From Streptomyces halstedii (GTDB taxonomy: Bacteria > Actinomycetota > Actinomycetes > Streptomycetales > Streptomycetaceae): DNA of 53,079 nucleotides. Within the stretch, counting starts at the first letter, position 1; every line of letters begins with the position of its first letter. The stretch is taken from contig JOAZ01000034.1 of NCBI GenBank assembly GCA_000720535.1, positions 1 through 53,079 on the forward strand, in the 5' to 3' direction. Made by a program: the position numbers and the translations under genes. A model generated the notes under the pieces. It did no database searches, was not told where the DNA came from, and saw only the letters and a program-made list of their open reading frames with translations. Below, piece by piece: positions 31,529 through 39,872 of this stretch.

Positions 31529-33427
31529 ATGCCCGAAACACTTGCAGAGCCCACGGACCGGTCCGCCGTGCGCTCCCTTCTGCGTCTGTGGCCCTATGTC
31601 CGACCGGTGCGGGCGCGGTGGTTCGCCGCCGCGTTCGTCGCGGTGCTCGCGTCCTGCCTCGGCCTGGTGATCCCCCTCATTCTGAAGTGGATGGTGGACG
31701 GGCCGGTCGCGGACCGGGACCCGGGCGGGGTGTGGCTGGGCGCGCTCTACCTGCTGCTGCTCGGGCTCGTGGAGGCGGGGCTCTTCGGGCTGCGGCGGTG
31801 GCTGGTGGCGCGGCCGCTGGCCGGGGTGGAGGCGTCACTGCGCGCCGACCTCTACCGCCACCTCCAGCGGCTGCCGGTGGCCTTCCACGACCGCTGGCCC
31901 TCCGGCCAGCTGCTGTCGCGCGGCACCACGGACCTGATGCTGCTGCGCATGTTCCTGGCGTTCCCGCTGACCTTCCTGCTGGTCAACGCGACGACGATCC
32001 TGGTCGGCTTCGTCATCCTGTTCGCTCAGCAATGGACGCTCGGCCTCGTCCTGTTGGCGCCCGCGGTGCCCCTCATGGTCCTGTGCTCCCTTTTCGAGAC
32101 GAAGTACTCGCTGGTGGCGCGGAAGGCACAGGACCAGGTCGGTGACCTCACGACGGTCGTCGAGGAGAGCGTGCTGGGCATCCGCATCGTCAAGGGCTTC
32201 GGCCGCAACCGCAGTCAGGCGCAGGCCTTCCGGGCGCTCGCCCAGCGGTTGCGCGGCACGGAGCTGCACAAGGCCCGGCTGCTGGCGTGGATCTGGGCGC
32301 TGATCACCGTCATCCCGGAGCTGGCCATCGGCGCCGCGCTGGTGCTGGGGACGATCGAGGTCGCGGACGGCGGGCTGTCGGCGGGCACGCTGGTGGCGTT
32401 CCTGTCGACGGCGCTGGCGCTGCGCTGGCCGGTCGAGTCGATCGGCTTCCTGCTGGCGATGAGCCAGGAGTCCGCGACGGCCGCCGACCGCTACTTCGAG
32501 GTCATGGACGTCGCGGAGGAACCGTCCACGGCGAAGGACGGGACGCGGGACGGGGCACCGGACGGGGCGCCGGACGACGCGTCGGACGGCGCACGGGACG
32601 GGGCGAAGGACGGCGCGCGGGCGGGCGGGGACGCGGAGGCGGGCCTCGTCTTCGACGGGGTCGAGTTCCGCTACCCGGACGCCGCTCCCGGGTCCGTGCC
32701 CGTCCTCGCCCGGATCGATCTGCGCGTCCGCCCCGGAGAGACGATGGCCCTGGTGGGGGCCACCGGTTCGGGGAAGACCACGCTGACCGCGCTCGTGCCC
32801 CGGCTGCACGACCTCACCGGGGGCCGCATCCTGCTGGACGGCGAGGACATCGCGGACCTGGAGCGCTCCCGGCTGCGCGAGCTGGTGTCGGTGGCCTTCG
32901 AGGAACCGACGCTCTTCTCCGCGACCGTCGGGGAGAACGTCCTGATGGGAGCGGAGGGAGCCGGCGAGGAGGAGCTGCGCCGGGCCCTGTCCGTCGCCCA
33001 GGCCGACTTCGTGGACGACCTGCCGCACGGCGTCGACACCCAGGTCGGCGAGCAGGGGCTCAGCCTGTCGGGCGGCCAGCGCCAGCGCCTCGCGCTGGCC
33101 CGCGCGGTCGTCGGCCGGCCCCGCTTCCTGATCCTGGACGACCCCCTCTCCGCGCTGGACGTACACACGGAGGCCCTGGTCGAGGCGGCGCTGCGGCGGG
33201 TACTGGAGGGCACCACGGCCCTGGTGGTCGCGCACCGGCCGTCCACGGTGATGCTGGCGGACCGGGTGGCACTGCTGTCCGGCGGCCGGATCAGCGCCGT
33301 GGGCACCCACCAGGAACTCCTGCGCACCCATACCGAGTACGCCTGGCTGATGTCCGGCGCCCAGAGCCCCCGGTCCGCCGACGGGCGCACCGCTGTCGCC
33401 ACTGCCGAGGAGGGCAGCACCCGATGA
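31529..33427 (+). CDS. ABC exporter half-transporter (membrane plus ATPase), subunit A
   Basis: The 632-residue protein has a six-helix membrane domain (about 25-320) and a C-terminal ATPase (about 375-610) with Walker A 'GATGSGKTT', an intact signature 'LSLSGGQRQR', Walker B 'FLILDDPLSALD' (Asp in place of the catalytic Glu) and the H-loop 'LVVAHRPST'. The Q-loop reads 'VAFEEPTLF', with Glu for the usual Gln. A repeat-coded linker of Asp-Gly-Ala units (residues 335-366) joins the two domains. The downstream half-transporter overlaps by ATGA, so they form a heterodimer. A weak ribosome-binding site precedes ATG 31529. Substrate unknown; a drug-type exporter is likely. Confidence 0.9.
   Translation: MPETLAEPTDRSAVRSLLRLWPYVRPVRARWFAAAFVAVLASCLGLVIPLILKWMVDGPVADRDPGGVWLGALYLLLLGLVEAGLFGLRRWLVARPLAGVEASLRADLYRHLQRLPVAFHDRWPSGQLLSRGTTDLMLLRMFLAFPLTFLLVNATTILVGFVILFAQQWTLGLVLLAPAVPLMVLCSLFETKYSLVARKAQDQVGDLTTVVEESVLGIRIVKGFGRNRSQAQAFRALAQRLRGTELHKARLLAWIWALITVIPELAIGAALVLGTIEVADGGLSAGTLVAFLSTALALRWPVESIGFLLAMSQESATAADRYFEVMDVAEEPSTAKDGTRDGAPDGAPDDASDGARDGAKDGARAGGDAEAGLVFDGVEFRYPDAAPGSVPVLARIDLRVRPGETMALVGATGSGKTTLTALVPRLHDLTGGRILLDGEDIADLERSRLRELVSVAFEEPTLFSATVGENVLMGAEGAGEEELRRALSVAQADFVDDLPHGVDTQVGEQGLSLSGGQRQRLALARAVVGRPRFLILDDPLSALDVHTEALVEAALRRVLEGTTALVVAHRPSTVMLADRVALLSGGRISAVGTHQELLRTHTEYAWLMSGAQSPRSADGRTAVATAEEGSTR
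32531..32626 (+). repeat. Eight 12-bp in-frame repeats coding for DG-rich linker
   Basis: The units follow GCG-NNN-GAC-GGN and encode eight four-residue blocks of the form A-x-D-G (AKDG, TRDG, APDG, APDD, ASDG, ARDG, AKDG, ARAG). They extend the flexible joint between the membrane and ATPase domains of the exporter. Confidence 0.85.
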
Positions 33428-35301
33428 CCAGTACCACCGCGGACGGCCCCGCCCTGGCCGACGACGACCTGCCCGGCGGCGAGCCCGGCACACCGTCGGA
33501 CGCCGCCGCCCCCGACTCCTTCGACAAGGACGACCTGCCCACCCCGCCCGGGGCGACCTGGGCGCTGCTCATGTCGCTGCTCGGGCCGCTGCGCGCCAGG
33601 GTGGTGGTGGCGTCGCTCCTGCTGGTCGTCCAGCAGGCCGCCGTACAGGCCGGGCCGCTGCTCGTCGCGTACGCCATCGACCGCGGGGTGCCCGCCTTCC
33701 GGGACCACGACTACGGACCGCTGATCGCCGTCGGTGCGGGATACGCCGTCTGCGCGGTCGGCGCCGGGCTGCTCCAGTACGCGTTCATCAAGGCCGCCGC
33801 CCGGATCAACCAGGACGTGCTGCTCGACCTGCGCGGGCGCATCTTCCGCCATGCCCAGGTGCTGAGCGTGGACTTCCACGAGCGGTACACCTCGGGCCGG
33901 CTGATCTCGCGGTCCACCACGGACGTGGAGTCGCTGCGCGAGCTGCTGAGCGAGGGCCTTCAGGAACTCCTCGGTGTGGTCCTGTCGTTCGTGTCGATCT
34001 CGCTGATGCTGCTCTGGCTGGACCTGGGGATCGGCGCGATCGCCGTGGCCTCCTTCGGCCCGCTGTACGTCCTGGTGCGGATCTACCAGCGCCGGGCGGG
34101 GAAGGCGTACTCGGGCCGTTCGACGGCCATCGCGGCCGTGATCGTGAAGTTCGCGGAGACGATGAACGGCATCCGCCCGGTCCAGGCCTTCCGCAGGGAG
34201 CGCGCCAACGACGCCGACTTCGCGGAGCTCAACCACCGCCACGAGCGGCGGAACGGCGACGCGCTGCTGGAGATGGCCCGGTACGTCGTCGGGTCCAGGC
34301 TCGTCGCGAACACGGCGGTGGCCGGGATGGTGCTCTGGGGCGCCTACCGGGTGGCGTCGGGCACCCTGGAGCTGGGGGTGCTGGCCGCGGCGGTGCTGTA
34401 TCTGCGGCGGCTGTACGACCCGATAGACCGGCTCGCGATGTTCCTCAACTCCTACCAGTCGGCGGCGGCCTCGCTGGAGAAGATCGCCGGCCTGCTGGCG
34501 CAGGTGCCCACGGTCCCGGAGCCGGTCGCCCCGAAGGCGCTGCCCGCCCCGAGCGGTGGACTCCCGGGCCGCGAAGTACGGTTCGAGGAGGTGGGGTTCG
34601 CCTACCGTACGGGCGGCGAGGTCCTGCCGCGCTTCGACCTGACCCTCCCGGCGGGCCAGACCGTGGCCGTGGTCGGCTCGACGGGCGCGGGGAAGTCCAC
34701 GCTCGCCAAGCTGCTCGCCCGCTTCTACGACCCGACCGACGGCCGGGTCCTGCTGGACGGCACCGACCTGCGGGACCTGCCGACACCCGAACTCCGCCGG
34801 GGCGTGGTGATGGTGACCCAGGAGGCGTTCCTCTTCTCCGGGACGATCGCGGAGAACATCGCGATCGGCCGCCCGGACGCCACCCCCGAGGAGATCGAGC
34901 ACGCGGCCAAGGCGATCGGCGCGCACGACTTCATCAGCGGCCTGCCCGACGGCTACGACACGGACGTACGCAAACGGGGCGGCCGTATCTCCGCCGGTCA
35001 GCGCCAACTCGTCGCGTTCGCCCGCGCGTTGCTCGCGGACCCGGCCGTCCTCATCCTGGACGAGGCGACCAGCTCGCTCGACATCCCCGGGGAGCGGGCG
35101 GTGCAGCAGGCGATGGACACGGTGCTGCACGGCCGCACGGCGGTGGTCGTGGCGCACCGGCTCTCGACGGTGGAGATCGCGGACCGGGTGCTGGTGATGG
35201 AACACGGCCGCATCGTGGAGGACGGCACCCCGTCCGACCTCGTCGCGGGCACGGGCCGCTTCGCGGGACTGCACCGGGCCTGGCGGGAGAGCCTGGCCTG
35301 A
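33424..35301 (+). CDS. ABC exporter half-transporter, subunit B
   Basis: The 625-residue protein begins with an acidic, Pro-rich 45-residue tail, then a six-helix membrane domain (about 50-345) and an ATPase domain (about 370-610). The ATPase has Walker A 'GSTGAGKST', Q-loop 'VMVTQEAFLF', Walker B 'AVLILDEATSSLD' with the catalytic Glu, and H-loop 'VVVAHRLSTVE'. Its signature is degenerate ('RISAGQRQL' rather than LSGGQ). The partner has a good signature but an altered Walker B Glu, so the heterodimer would have one canonical and one degenerate ATP site, a known arrangement in bacterial exporters. The ATG is embedded in the stop of subunit A. Confidence 0.92.
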   Translation: MTSTTADGPALADDDLPGGEPGTPSDAAAPDSFDKDDLPTPPGATWALLMSLLGPLRARVVVASLLLVVQQAAVQAGPLLVAYAIDRGVPAFRDHDYGPLIAVGAGYAVCAVGAGLLQYAFIKAAARINQDVLLDLRGRIFRHAQVLSVDFHERYTSGRLISRSTTDVESLRELLSEGLQELLGVVLSFVSISLMLLWLDLGIGAIAVASFGPLYVLVRIYQRRAGKAYSGRSTAIAAVIVKFAETMNGIRPVQAFRRERANDADFAELNHRHERRNGDALLEMARYVVGSRLVANTAVAGMVLWGAYRVASGTLELGVLAAAVLYLRRLYDPIDRLAMFLNSYQSAAASLEKIAGLLAQVPTVPEPVAPKALPAPSGGLPGREVRFEEVGFAYRTGGEVLPRFDLTLPAGQTVAVVGSTGAGKSTLAKLLARFYDPTDGRVLLDGTDLRDLPTPELRRGVVMVTQEAFLFSGTIAENIAIGRPDATPEEIEHAAKAIGAHDFISGLPDGYDTDVRKRGGRISAGQRQLVAFARALLADPAVLILDEATSSLDIPGERAVQQAMDTVLHGRTAVVVAHRLSTVEIADRVLVMEHGRIVEDGTPSDLVAGTGRFAGLHRAWRESLA

Positions 35302-35309
35302 GGCGGGCC

Positions 35310-35335
35310 GGCCGGCTGCCGAGAGGTAGCCGGCC
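35310..35335 (+). terminator. Hairpin after the ABC exporter operon
   Basis: GGCCGGCT (35310-35317) pairs with AGCCGGCC (35328-35335) over a 10-nt loop, nine bases after the stop codon. Confidence 0.6.
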
Positions 35336-35712
35336 GCACCGGGCCCCTGCCACGGGTACCGGCCCCACGGCGCGGAACCGGCCACCTTTCCCCGCCGTCT
35401 CAGCCTGTGGTCCTCCGTCACTCGGGCCCCTCGCGTTCGAAGACCGGCCGTTTCGATGGAGCCCCCGTACACCCTGCGCGTTCAGGTCCCAGGCGGTCAG
35501 TACCCGCCGGTAGGCCATCGGGACGACACACGGGGAAACGTCCGCTTAACGAACACGTACCTTCCGGCAACGGACGAGATCCGGCCAACATGTTGACGCG
35601 GTCCTGACATGCACGGGGTTCTGCTGACACTCTTCCTCCGTTCCGCGCTTCGCCTGCTCTGCCCGTCGGCTCACCCAGCCGGCCGTAACCCCCCTCGCAG
35701 AAGGAGTTCCGC
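35336..35712. promoter_or_regulatory. Upstream region of the M4 protease gene
   Basis: About 380 bp without a recognisable gene. It should carry the protease promoter: TTGACG at 35593-35598 and TTAACG at about 35547-35552 could be -35 elements, but no convincing -10 follows either. The AAGGAG at 35701-35706 is an excellent ribosome-binding site. Confidence 0.35.
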
Positions 35713-37764
35713 GTGAGATCCACGCCCAGCCGTCGTGCCACCGCGACCGGCGCTCTGATAACCGCCGCAGCCCTCCTCGCCGTCGGAGTACAGACCAACG
35801 GCGCGACGGCCGCGCCCGTGAGCGGCACCGCCGCCCCGGCCGCCGCGGTGAAGGGCGCCGACCCCGGCGCGCTCCCCGCCCAGCTCTCCCCCTCCCAGCG
35901 GGCCGAACTGATCCGCCAGGCCGGCGCCACCACGGCGGCCACCGCCGAGGAACTCGGCCTCGGGGCCAAGGAGAAGCTGGTCGTCCGTGATGTCGTCCAG
36001 GACGTCGACGGCACCACGCACACCCGCTACGAGCGCACCCTCGACGGCCTGCCGGTCCTCGGCGGCGACCTGGTCGTGGCCGAGTCCAAGGCCGGGAAGA
36101 CCGAGGGCGTGACCAAGGCGTCCAAGGCGACCACCGCGCAGCTCAAGGCCGTCAGCACGGCCGCGGACATCGCTCCCGCCGCCGCCGAGAAGCAGGCGCT
36201 GACCGCCGCCAAGGCGGACGGTTCCAAGAGCACCGAGGCGAGCAAGGCCCCGCGCAAGGTCGTCTGGCTGGCGAGCGGCACCCCGCAGCTGGCGTACGAG
36301 ACGGTCGTCGGCGGCCTCCAGCACGACGGCACCCCGAACGAGCTGCACGTGATCACCGACGCCTCCTCCGGCGCCAAGCTCTACGAGTGGCAGGCCATCG
36401 AGAACGGCACCGGTAACACCCAGTACAGCGGCACGGTCACCCTGGGAACCTCGGGCTCCGGCAGCTCGTACAACCTCACCGACACCGGCCGCGGCAACCA
36501 CAAGACGTACAACCTGAACAACGGGACGTCCTCGGGTACCGGCACCCTCTTCAGCGGCCCCGACGACATCTGGGGCAACGGCAACCCGACGAACGTCGAG
36601 ACCGCGGCCGCCGACGCGCACTACGGGGCGGCGGAGACCTGGGACTTCTACAAGAACGTCATGGGCCGCACCGGCATCCGGGGCGACGGTGTCGGGGCGT
36701 ACTCCCGCGTCCACTACGGCAACAGCTACGTCAACGCCTTCTGGTCCGACAGCTGCTTCTGCATGACCTACGGCGACGGCAGCGGCAACAAGGCCCCCCT
36801 GACCTCCCTGGACGTGGCGGCCCACGAGATGACGCACGGCGTCACCTCCAACACCGCGGGCCTCAACTACAGCGGTGAGTCGGGCGGCCTCAACGAGGCG
36901 ACCTCGGACATCTTCGCGACGGGCGTGGAGTTCTACTCCAACACCGCCACGGACCCGGGTGACTACCTCATCGGCGAGAAGATCGACATCAACGGCAACG
37001 GCACCCCGCTGCGTTACATGGACAAGCCGAGCAAGGACGGCGCGTCCAAGGACTCCTGGTACTCGGGGCTCGGCTCGATCGACGTCCACTACTCCTCGGG
37101 CCCGGCGAACCACTTCTTCTACCTGCTCTCCGAGGGCAGCGGCGCCAAGACCGTCAACGGGGTGGCCTACAACTCCCCCACCTCCGACGGCCTCCCGGTG
37201 ACCGGCATCGGCCGCGACAAGGCGCTGCAGATCTGGTACAAGGCGCTCACCACGAAGTTCACCTCCACCACCAACTACGCGGCTGCCCGCACCGGGACGC
37301 TCGCCGTGGCCGGTGAGCTGTACGGCACCGGCAGCACCGAGTACGCCGGCGTCGCCAACGCCTGGGCCGCCATCAACGTGGGCAGCCGCCCCGGCGGCAG
37401 CACCGACCCGGAGCCGGGCGGCACGGTCTTCCAGAACACCACCAAGAAGGCCCTGGTCGACCGCGGCACCACCACCATCCCCGTGGTCGTGTCCGGCGTC
37501 ACCGGCAATGCCCCCAGCAACCTCTCGGTCGCGGTCGACATCAGCCACACCTGGCGCGGTGACCTGGTCCTGGACCTGGTCGCCCCGGACGGTACGGCCT
37601 TCCGGCTGAAGAACTCCTCGCTGTCCGACTCGGCGGACAACGTGGTGGAGACCTACACGGTCAACGCCTCCGCCAAGGCCGCCAACGGCACCTGGAACCT
37701 GCGGATCCAGGACGTCTACTCCGGCGACACCGGCACCTTCAACAGCGTCAAGCTCACCTTCTGA
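35713..37764 (+). CDS. Secreted M4 (thermolysin-like) metalloprotease with C-terminal P-domain
   Basis: The 683-residue preproprotein has a signal peptide (about 1-34, 'GALITAAALLAVGVQTNGAT'), a FTP/PepSY-type propeptide (about 45-225, 'RTLDGLPVLGGDLVV'), the catalytic domain with HEMTH at 371-375 and the third zinc ligand Glu395 in 'GGLNEATSD', and 'DVHYSSGPANHFFYLLSEG' with the stabilising His. A proprotein-convertase P-domain (about 565-683, 'VAVDISHTWRGDLVLDLVAP') closes it. It starts at GTG 35713, six bases after AAGGAG. Exported and self-processed, it would degrade extracellular protein. A strong bidirectional terminator follows. Confidence 0.95.
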   Translation: MRSTPSRRATATGALITAAALLAVGVQTNGATAAPVSGTAAPAAAVKGADPGALPAQLSPSQRAELIRQAGATTAATAEELGLGAKEKLVVRDVVQDVDGTTHTRYERTLDGLPVLGGDLVVAESKAGKTEGVTKASKATTAQLKAVSTAADIAPAAAEKQALTAAKADGSKSTEASKAPRKVVWLASGTPQLAYETVVGGLQHDGTPNELHVITDASSGAKLYEWQAIENGTGNTQYSGTVTLGTSGSGSSYNLTDTGRGNHKTYNLNNGTSSGTGTLFSGPDDIWGNGNPTNVETAAADAHYGAAETWDFYKNVMGRTGIRGDGVGAYSRVHYGNSYVNAFWSDSCFCMTYGDGSGNKAPLTSLDVAAHEMTHGVTSNTAGLNYSGESGGLNEATSDIFATGVEFYSNTATDPGDYLIGEKIDINGNGTPLRYMDKPSKDGASKDSWYSGLGSIDVHYSSGPANHFFYLLSEGSGAKTVNGVAYNSPTSDGLPVTGIGRDKALQIWYKALTTKFTSTTNYAAARTGTLAVAGELYGTGSTEYAGVANAWAAINVGSRPGGSTDPEPGGTVFQNTTKKALVDRGTTTIPVVVSGVTGNAPSNLSVAVDISHTWRGDLVLDLVAPDGTAFRLKNSSLSDSADNVVETYTVNASAKAANGTWNLRIQDVYSGDTGTFNSVKLTF

Positions 37765-37801
37765 ACCACGCCCCGCGCACACGGAACCACCCCCCACACA
37801 C

Positions 37802-37838
37802 GGCGCGGCCCGGGAGACAGCCTCTCCCGGGCCGCGCC
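37802..37838. terminator. Bidirectional terminator between convergent genes
   Basis: GGCGCGGCCCGGGAGA (37802-37817) and TCTCCCGGGCCGCGCC (37823-37838) form a perfect 16-bp stem with a 5-nt loop. It lies between the stops of the rightward protease (37764) and the leftward phosphatase (37856). Confidence 0.85.
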
Positions 37839-37855
37839 CGTGCGCGGTTCCCCGC

Positions 37856-39655
37856 TCAGGCAGGGCCTTCGGGGATGTTCTGCTCGGCCCAGACGACCTT
37901 GCCCTCCGCCGTGCGGCACGAACCCCACCTGCGGCACAGCAGGTTGATGAGCTGGAGCCCCCGCCCGCCCTCGTCGCTGACGTCGGCGTGCTGGATCTGC
38001 GGAAGGTCCGGGCCGGTGTCCGACACCTCGACCCGGAGGCGGCCGTCGCGCAGCATCCGGAGCTGGCCGGGCCCGGTGCCGTAGCGCATGGCGTTGCCGA
38101 CCAGTTCGCTGACGACCAGTTCGGTGACGTCCGCGAGTTCGGCGAGGTCCCACCGGGCGAGCTGTTCGGTGACGAGCGTACGGGCGGTGGAGGCGGGGTT
38201 GCCGTCGGTGGGCAGCTCCCACGTCCGCAGCCCGACGTCCGGCGGCAGCGCGCAGGACTCGGCGACCAGCAGCACCGCCTCGTCGAACCGCGCGTCGCCC
38301 GTCCGCAGCGCGGTGAGCAGCCCGCCGTCGTCCAGTTCGTCGCTCTGCATCTCCCCGACGGTGGACCGCAGTCCGGCCAGTTGGACGTCCACGTCGTCGG
38401 TACGGGTCTTGATCAGGCCGTCGGTGTAGAGCACCAGCCGCCCGCCCTCGGGAACGCACAGCCGTAGCGGGTCGTACGGGATGACTCCGGCGCCCAGCGG
38501 CGCCCCGACCGGCACGTCCAGGAAGCGCGGAGTGCCGTCGGCGCCGATCAGCAGCGGCGGGGGGTGTCCGGCGCTGGCGAAGGTGTAGCTGCGGTCGGCC
38601 GGGTCGTAGACCGCGCAGAGACACGTCGCGACCTGGTCGTCCTCCAGGTCGCGGGTGGCGAGGTCGAGCCGGGCCAGCACCCGGTCGGGCGCGATGTCGA
38701 GCGTCATGAGCGTACGGGCGACCGTGCGCAGCCGGCCCATGGTGGCGGCGGCCGGCAGCCCGTGCCCCGTGACGTCCCCGACCACCAGGGCGGTACGCCC
38801 GCCGGGCAGCGGCACCACGTCGTACCAGTCGCCCCCGACACCTTGGGCGTCCGTCGCGGGGGCGTAGTGCGAGCGCACGCGCAGCCCGGGGGTGTGCGGG
38901 GTGGCGCGCGGCAGCAGGCTGCGCTGGAGCGAGACGACGTGCTCGCGCTCACGCCCGTAGAGCCGGGCGTTGTCCATGAACACGGCGGCCATGGCGGCCA
39001 GTTGGCCCGCCAGCTGCACATCGGACCGGTTGAACGGCGGGCTGTCGCCGGCGCGTACGAAGTCGGCGGAGCCCAACAGGACACCCCGGGCGGTCAGCGG
39101 CACGGCCATGTAACTGTGCACGCCCTGGCGGCGCATCGCGTCGGCGGCGCTGTCGGTGGGGGCGACCCGTCCGTAGTCCTCGTCGGTCATCCGGCTGACC
39201 AGCACCGGCTCCCCGTTGCGCAGGCAGTGGAGGGTCAGCAGGGTCTCGCGGCGCCGGCTGCGGTCGACCACCTCACCGACCGGCGAGGGCTCCAGGCCCG
39301 CCAGCGAGTCGAGGGACTTGACGGCGATGGCCCGGGTGACGGGGACGGCCGATCCGGTGACCCGTTCGCCCTCCTCGCCGAGCAGGACCGACTCCAGCAG
39401 GTCCACGGCGGCGCCGTCCGCGAGTCGCGGGACGCTGAACTCGGCCAGCTCCCGGGCGGTCCGTTCCAGGTCGAGGGTGGTGCCGATCCGGGTGCTCGCG
39501 GTGTGCAGCCAGCGCAGCCGGGCGGCGGTGGTGAAGCGGTCGGCCCGCAGCGGGGCCCCGGCCTCGGGGTGGCGGACGCGCAGTTTGCGGGAGGCGCCCC
39601 GCTGGGCGGCCAGCCGACGGGTCAGGCGTCTCGCTCGGCTTCCGCCGCCGTTCAC
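37856..39655 (-). CDS. GAF-SpoIIE phosphatase-HATPase fusion regulator
   Basis: The 599-residue cytosolic protein joins three modules. A GAF domain occupies about residues 50-215. A SpoIIE/PP2C phosphatase (about 235-455) has intact motifs 'GVGGDWYDVVPL', 'VVGDVTGHGLPAA' and 'LVLYTDGLIKTR'. A C-terminal anti-sigma-type ATPase follows (about 470-595; N-box 'ELVVSELVGNAMRYG', 'VSDTGPDLP', 'DEGGRGLQLINLL'). Such fusions combine the phosphatase and kinase of partner-switch control of SigB-type factors. GTG at 39655 is chosen because GGAGG lies eight bases upstream. It is a single-gene unit ending at a bidirectional terminator. The signal sensed by GAF is unknown. Confidence 0.93.
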   Translation of the reverse strand: MNGGGSRARRLTRRLAAQRGASRKLRVRHPEAGAPLRADRFTTAARLRWLHTASTRIGTTLDLERTARELAEFSVPRLADGAAVDLLESVLLGEEGERVTGSAVPVTRAIAVKSLDSLAGLEPSPVGEVVDRSRRRETLLTLHCLRNGEPVLVSRMTDEDYGRVAPTDSAADAMRRQGVHSYMAVPLTARGVLLGSADFVRAGDSPPFNRSDVQLAGQLAAMAAVFMDNARLYGREREHVVSLQRSLLPRATPHTPGLRVRSHYAPATDAQGVGGDWYDVVPLPGGRTALVVGDVTGHGLPAAATMGRLRTVARTLMTLDIAPDRVLARLDLATRDLEDDQVATCLCAVYDPADRSYTFASAGHPPPLLIGADGTPRFLDVPVGAPLGAGVIPYDPLRLCVPEGGRLVLYTDGLIKTRTDDVDVQLAGLRSTVGEMQSDELDDGGLLTALRTGDARFDEAVLLVAESCALPPDVGLRTWELPTDGNPASTARTLVTEQLARWDLAELADVTELVVSELVGNAMRYGTGPGQLRMLRDGRLRVEVSDTGPDLPQIQHADVSDEGGRGLQLINLLCRRWGSCRTAEGKVVWAEQNIPEGPA

Positions 39656-39800
39656 CGTGCCGACCTCCACTCGCGCCCACCGGACGCCTCGCTGTCCTGT
39701 CACATCGGTGGGACCAGGCCACACCGGCACCGGCTGTCATGTTAGCCAGGTCACGGTGAAATCACTCCCGCCGGTGGCGCGTCGATCCCACGGTACGGAC

Positions 39801-39845
39801 ACCGGTGGGCCCGGCACCGTACGGGACGGCGCCGGGCCCACCGGT
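39801..39845 (-). terminator. Strong hairpin after glgP
   Basis: ACCGGTGGGCCCGGC (39801-39815) and GCCGGGCCCACCGGT (39831-39845) form a perfect 15-bp stem with a 15-nt loop, 27 nt beyond the leftward glgP stop at 39873. Confidence 0.8.
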
Positions 39846-39872
39846 TCGGACGGGGGGCGGACCGGACGGGTC

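Noticed and set aside
32287-35301. Long overlapping frame across both ABC exporter genes
   Set aside because: Only the part from 33424 encodes a recognisable protein; the upstream part is an Arg/Gly-rich shadow of subunit A.
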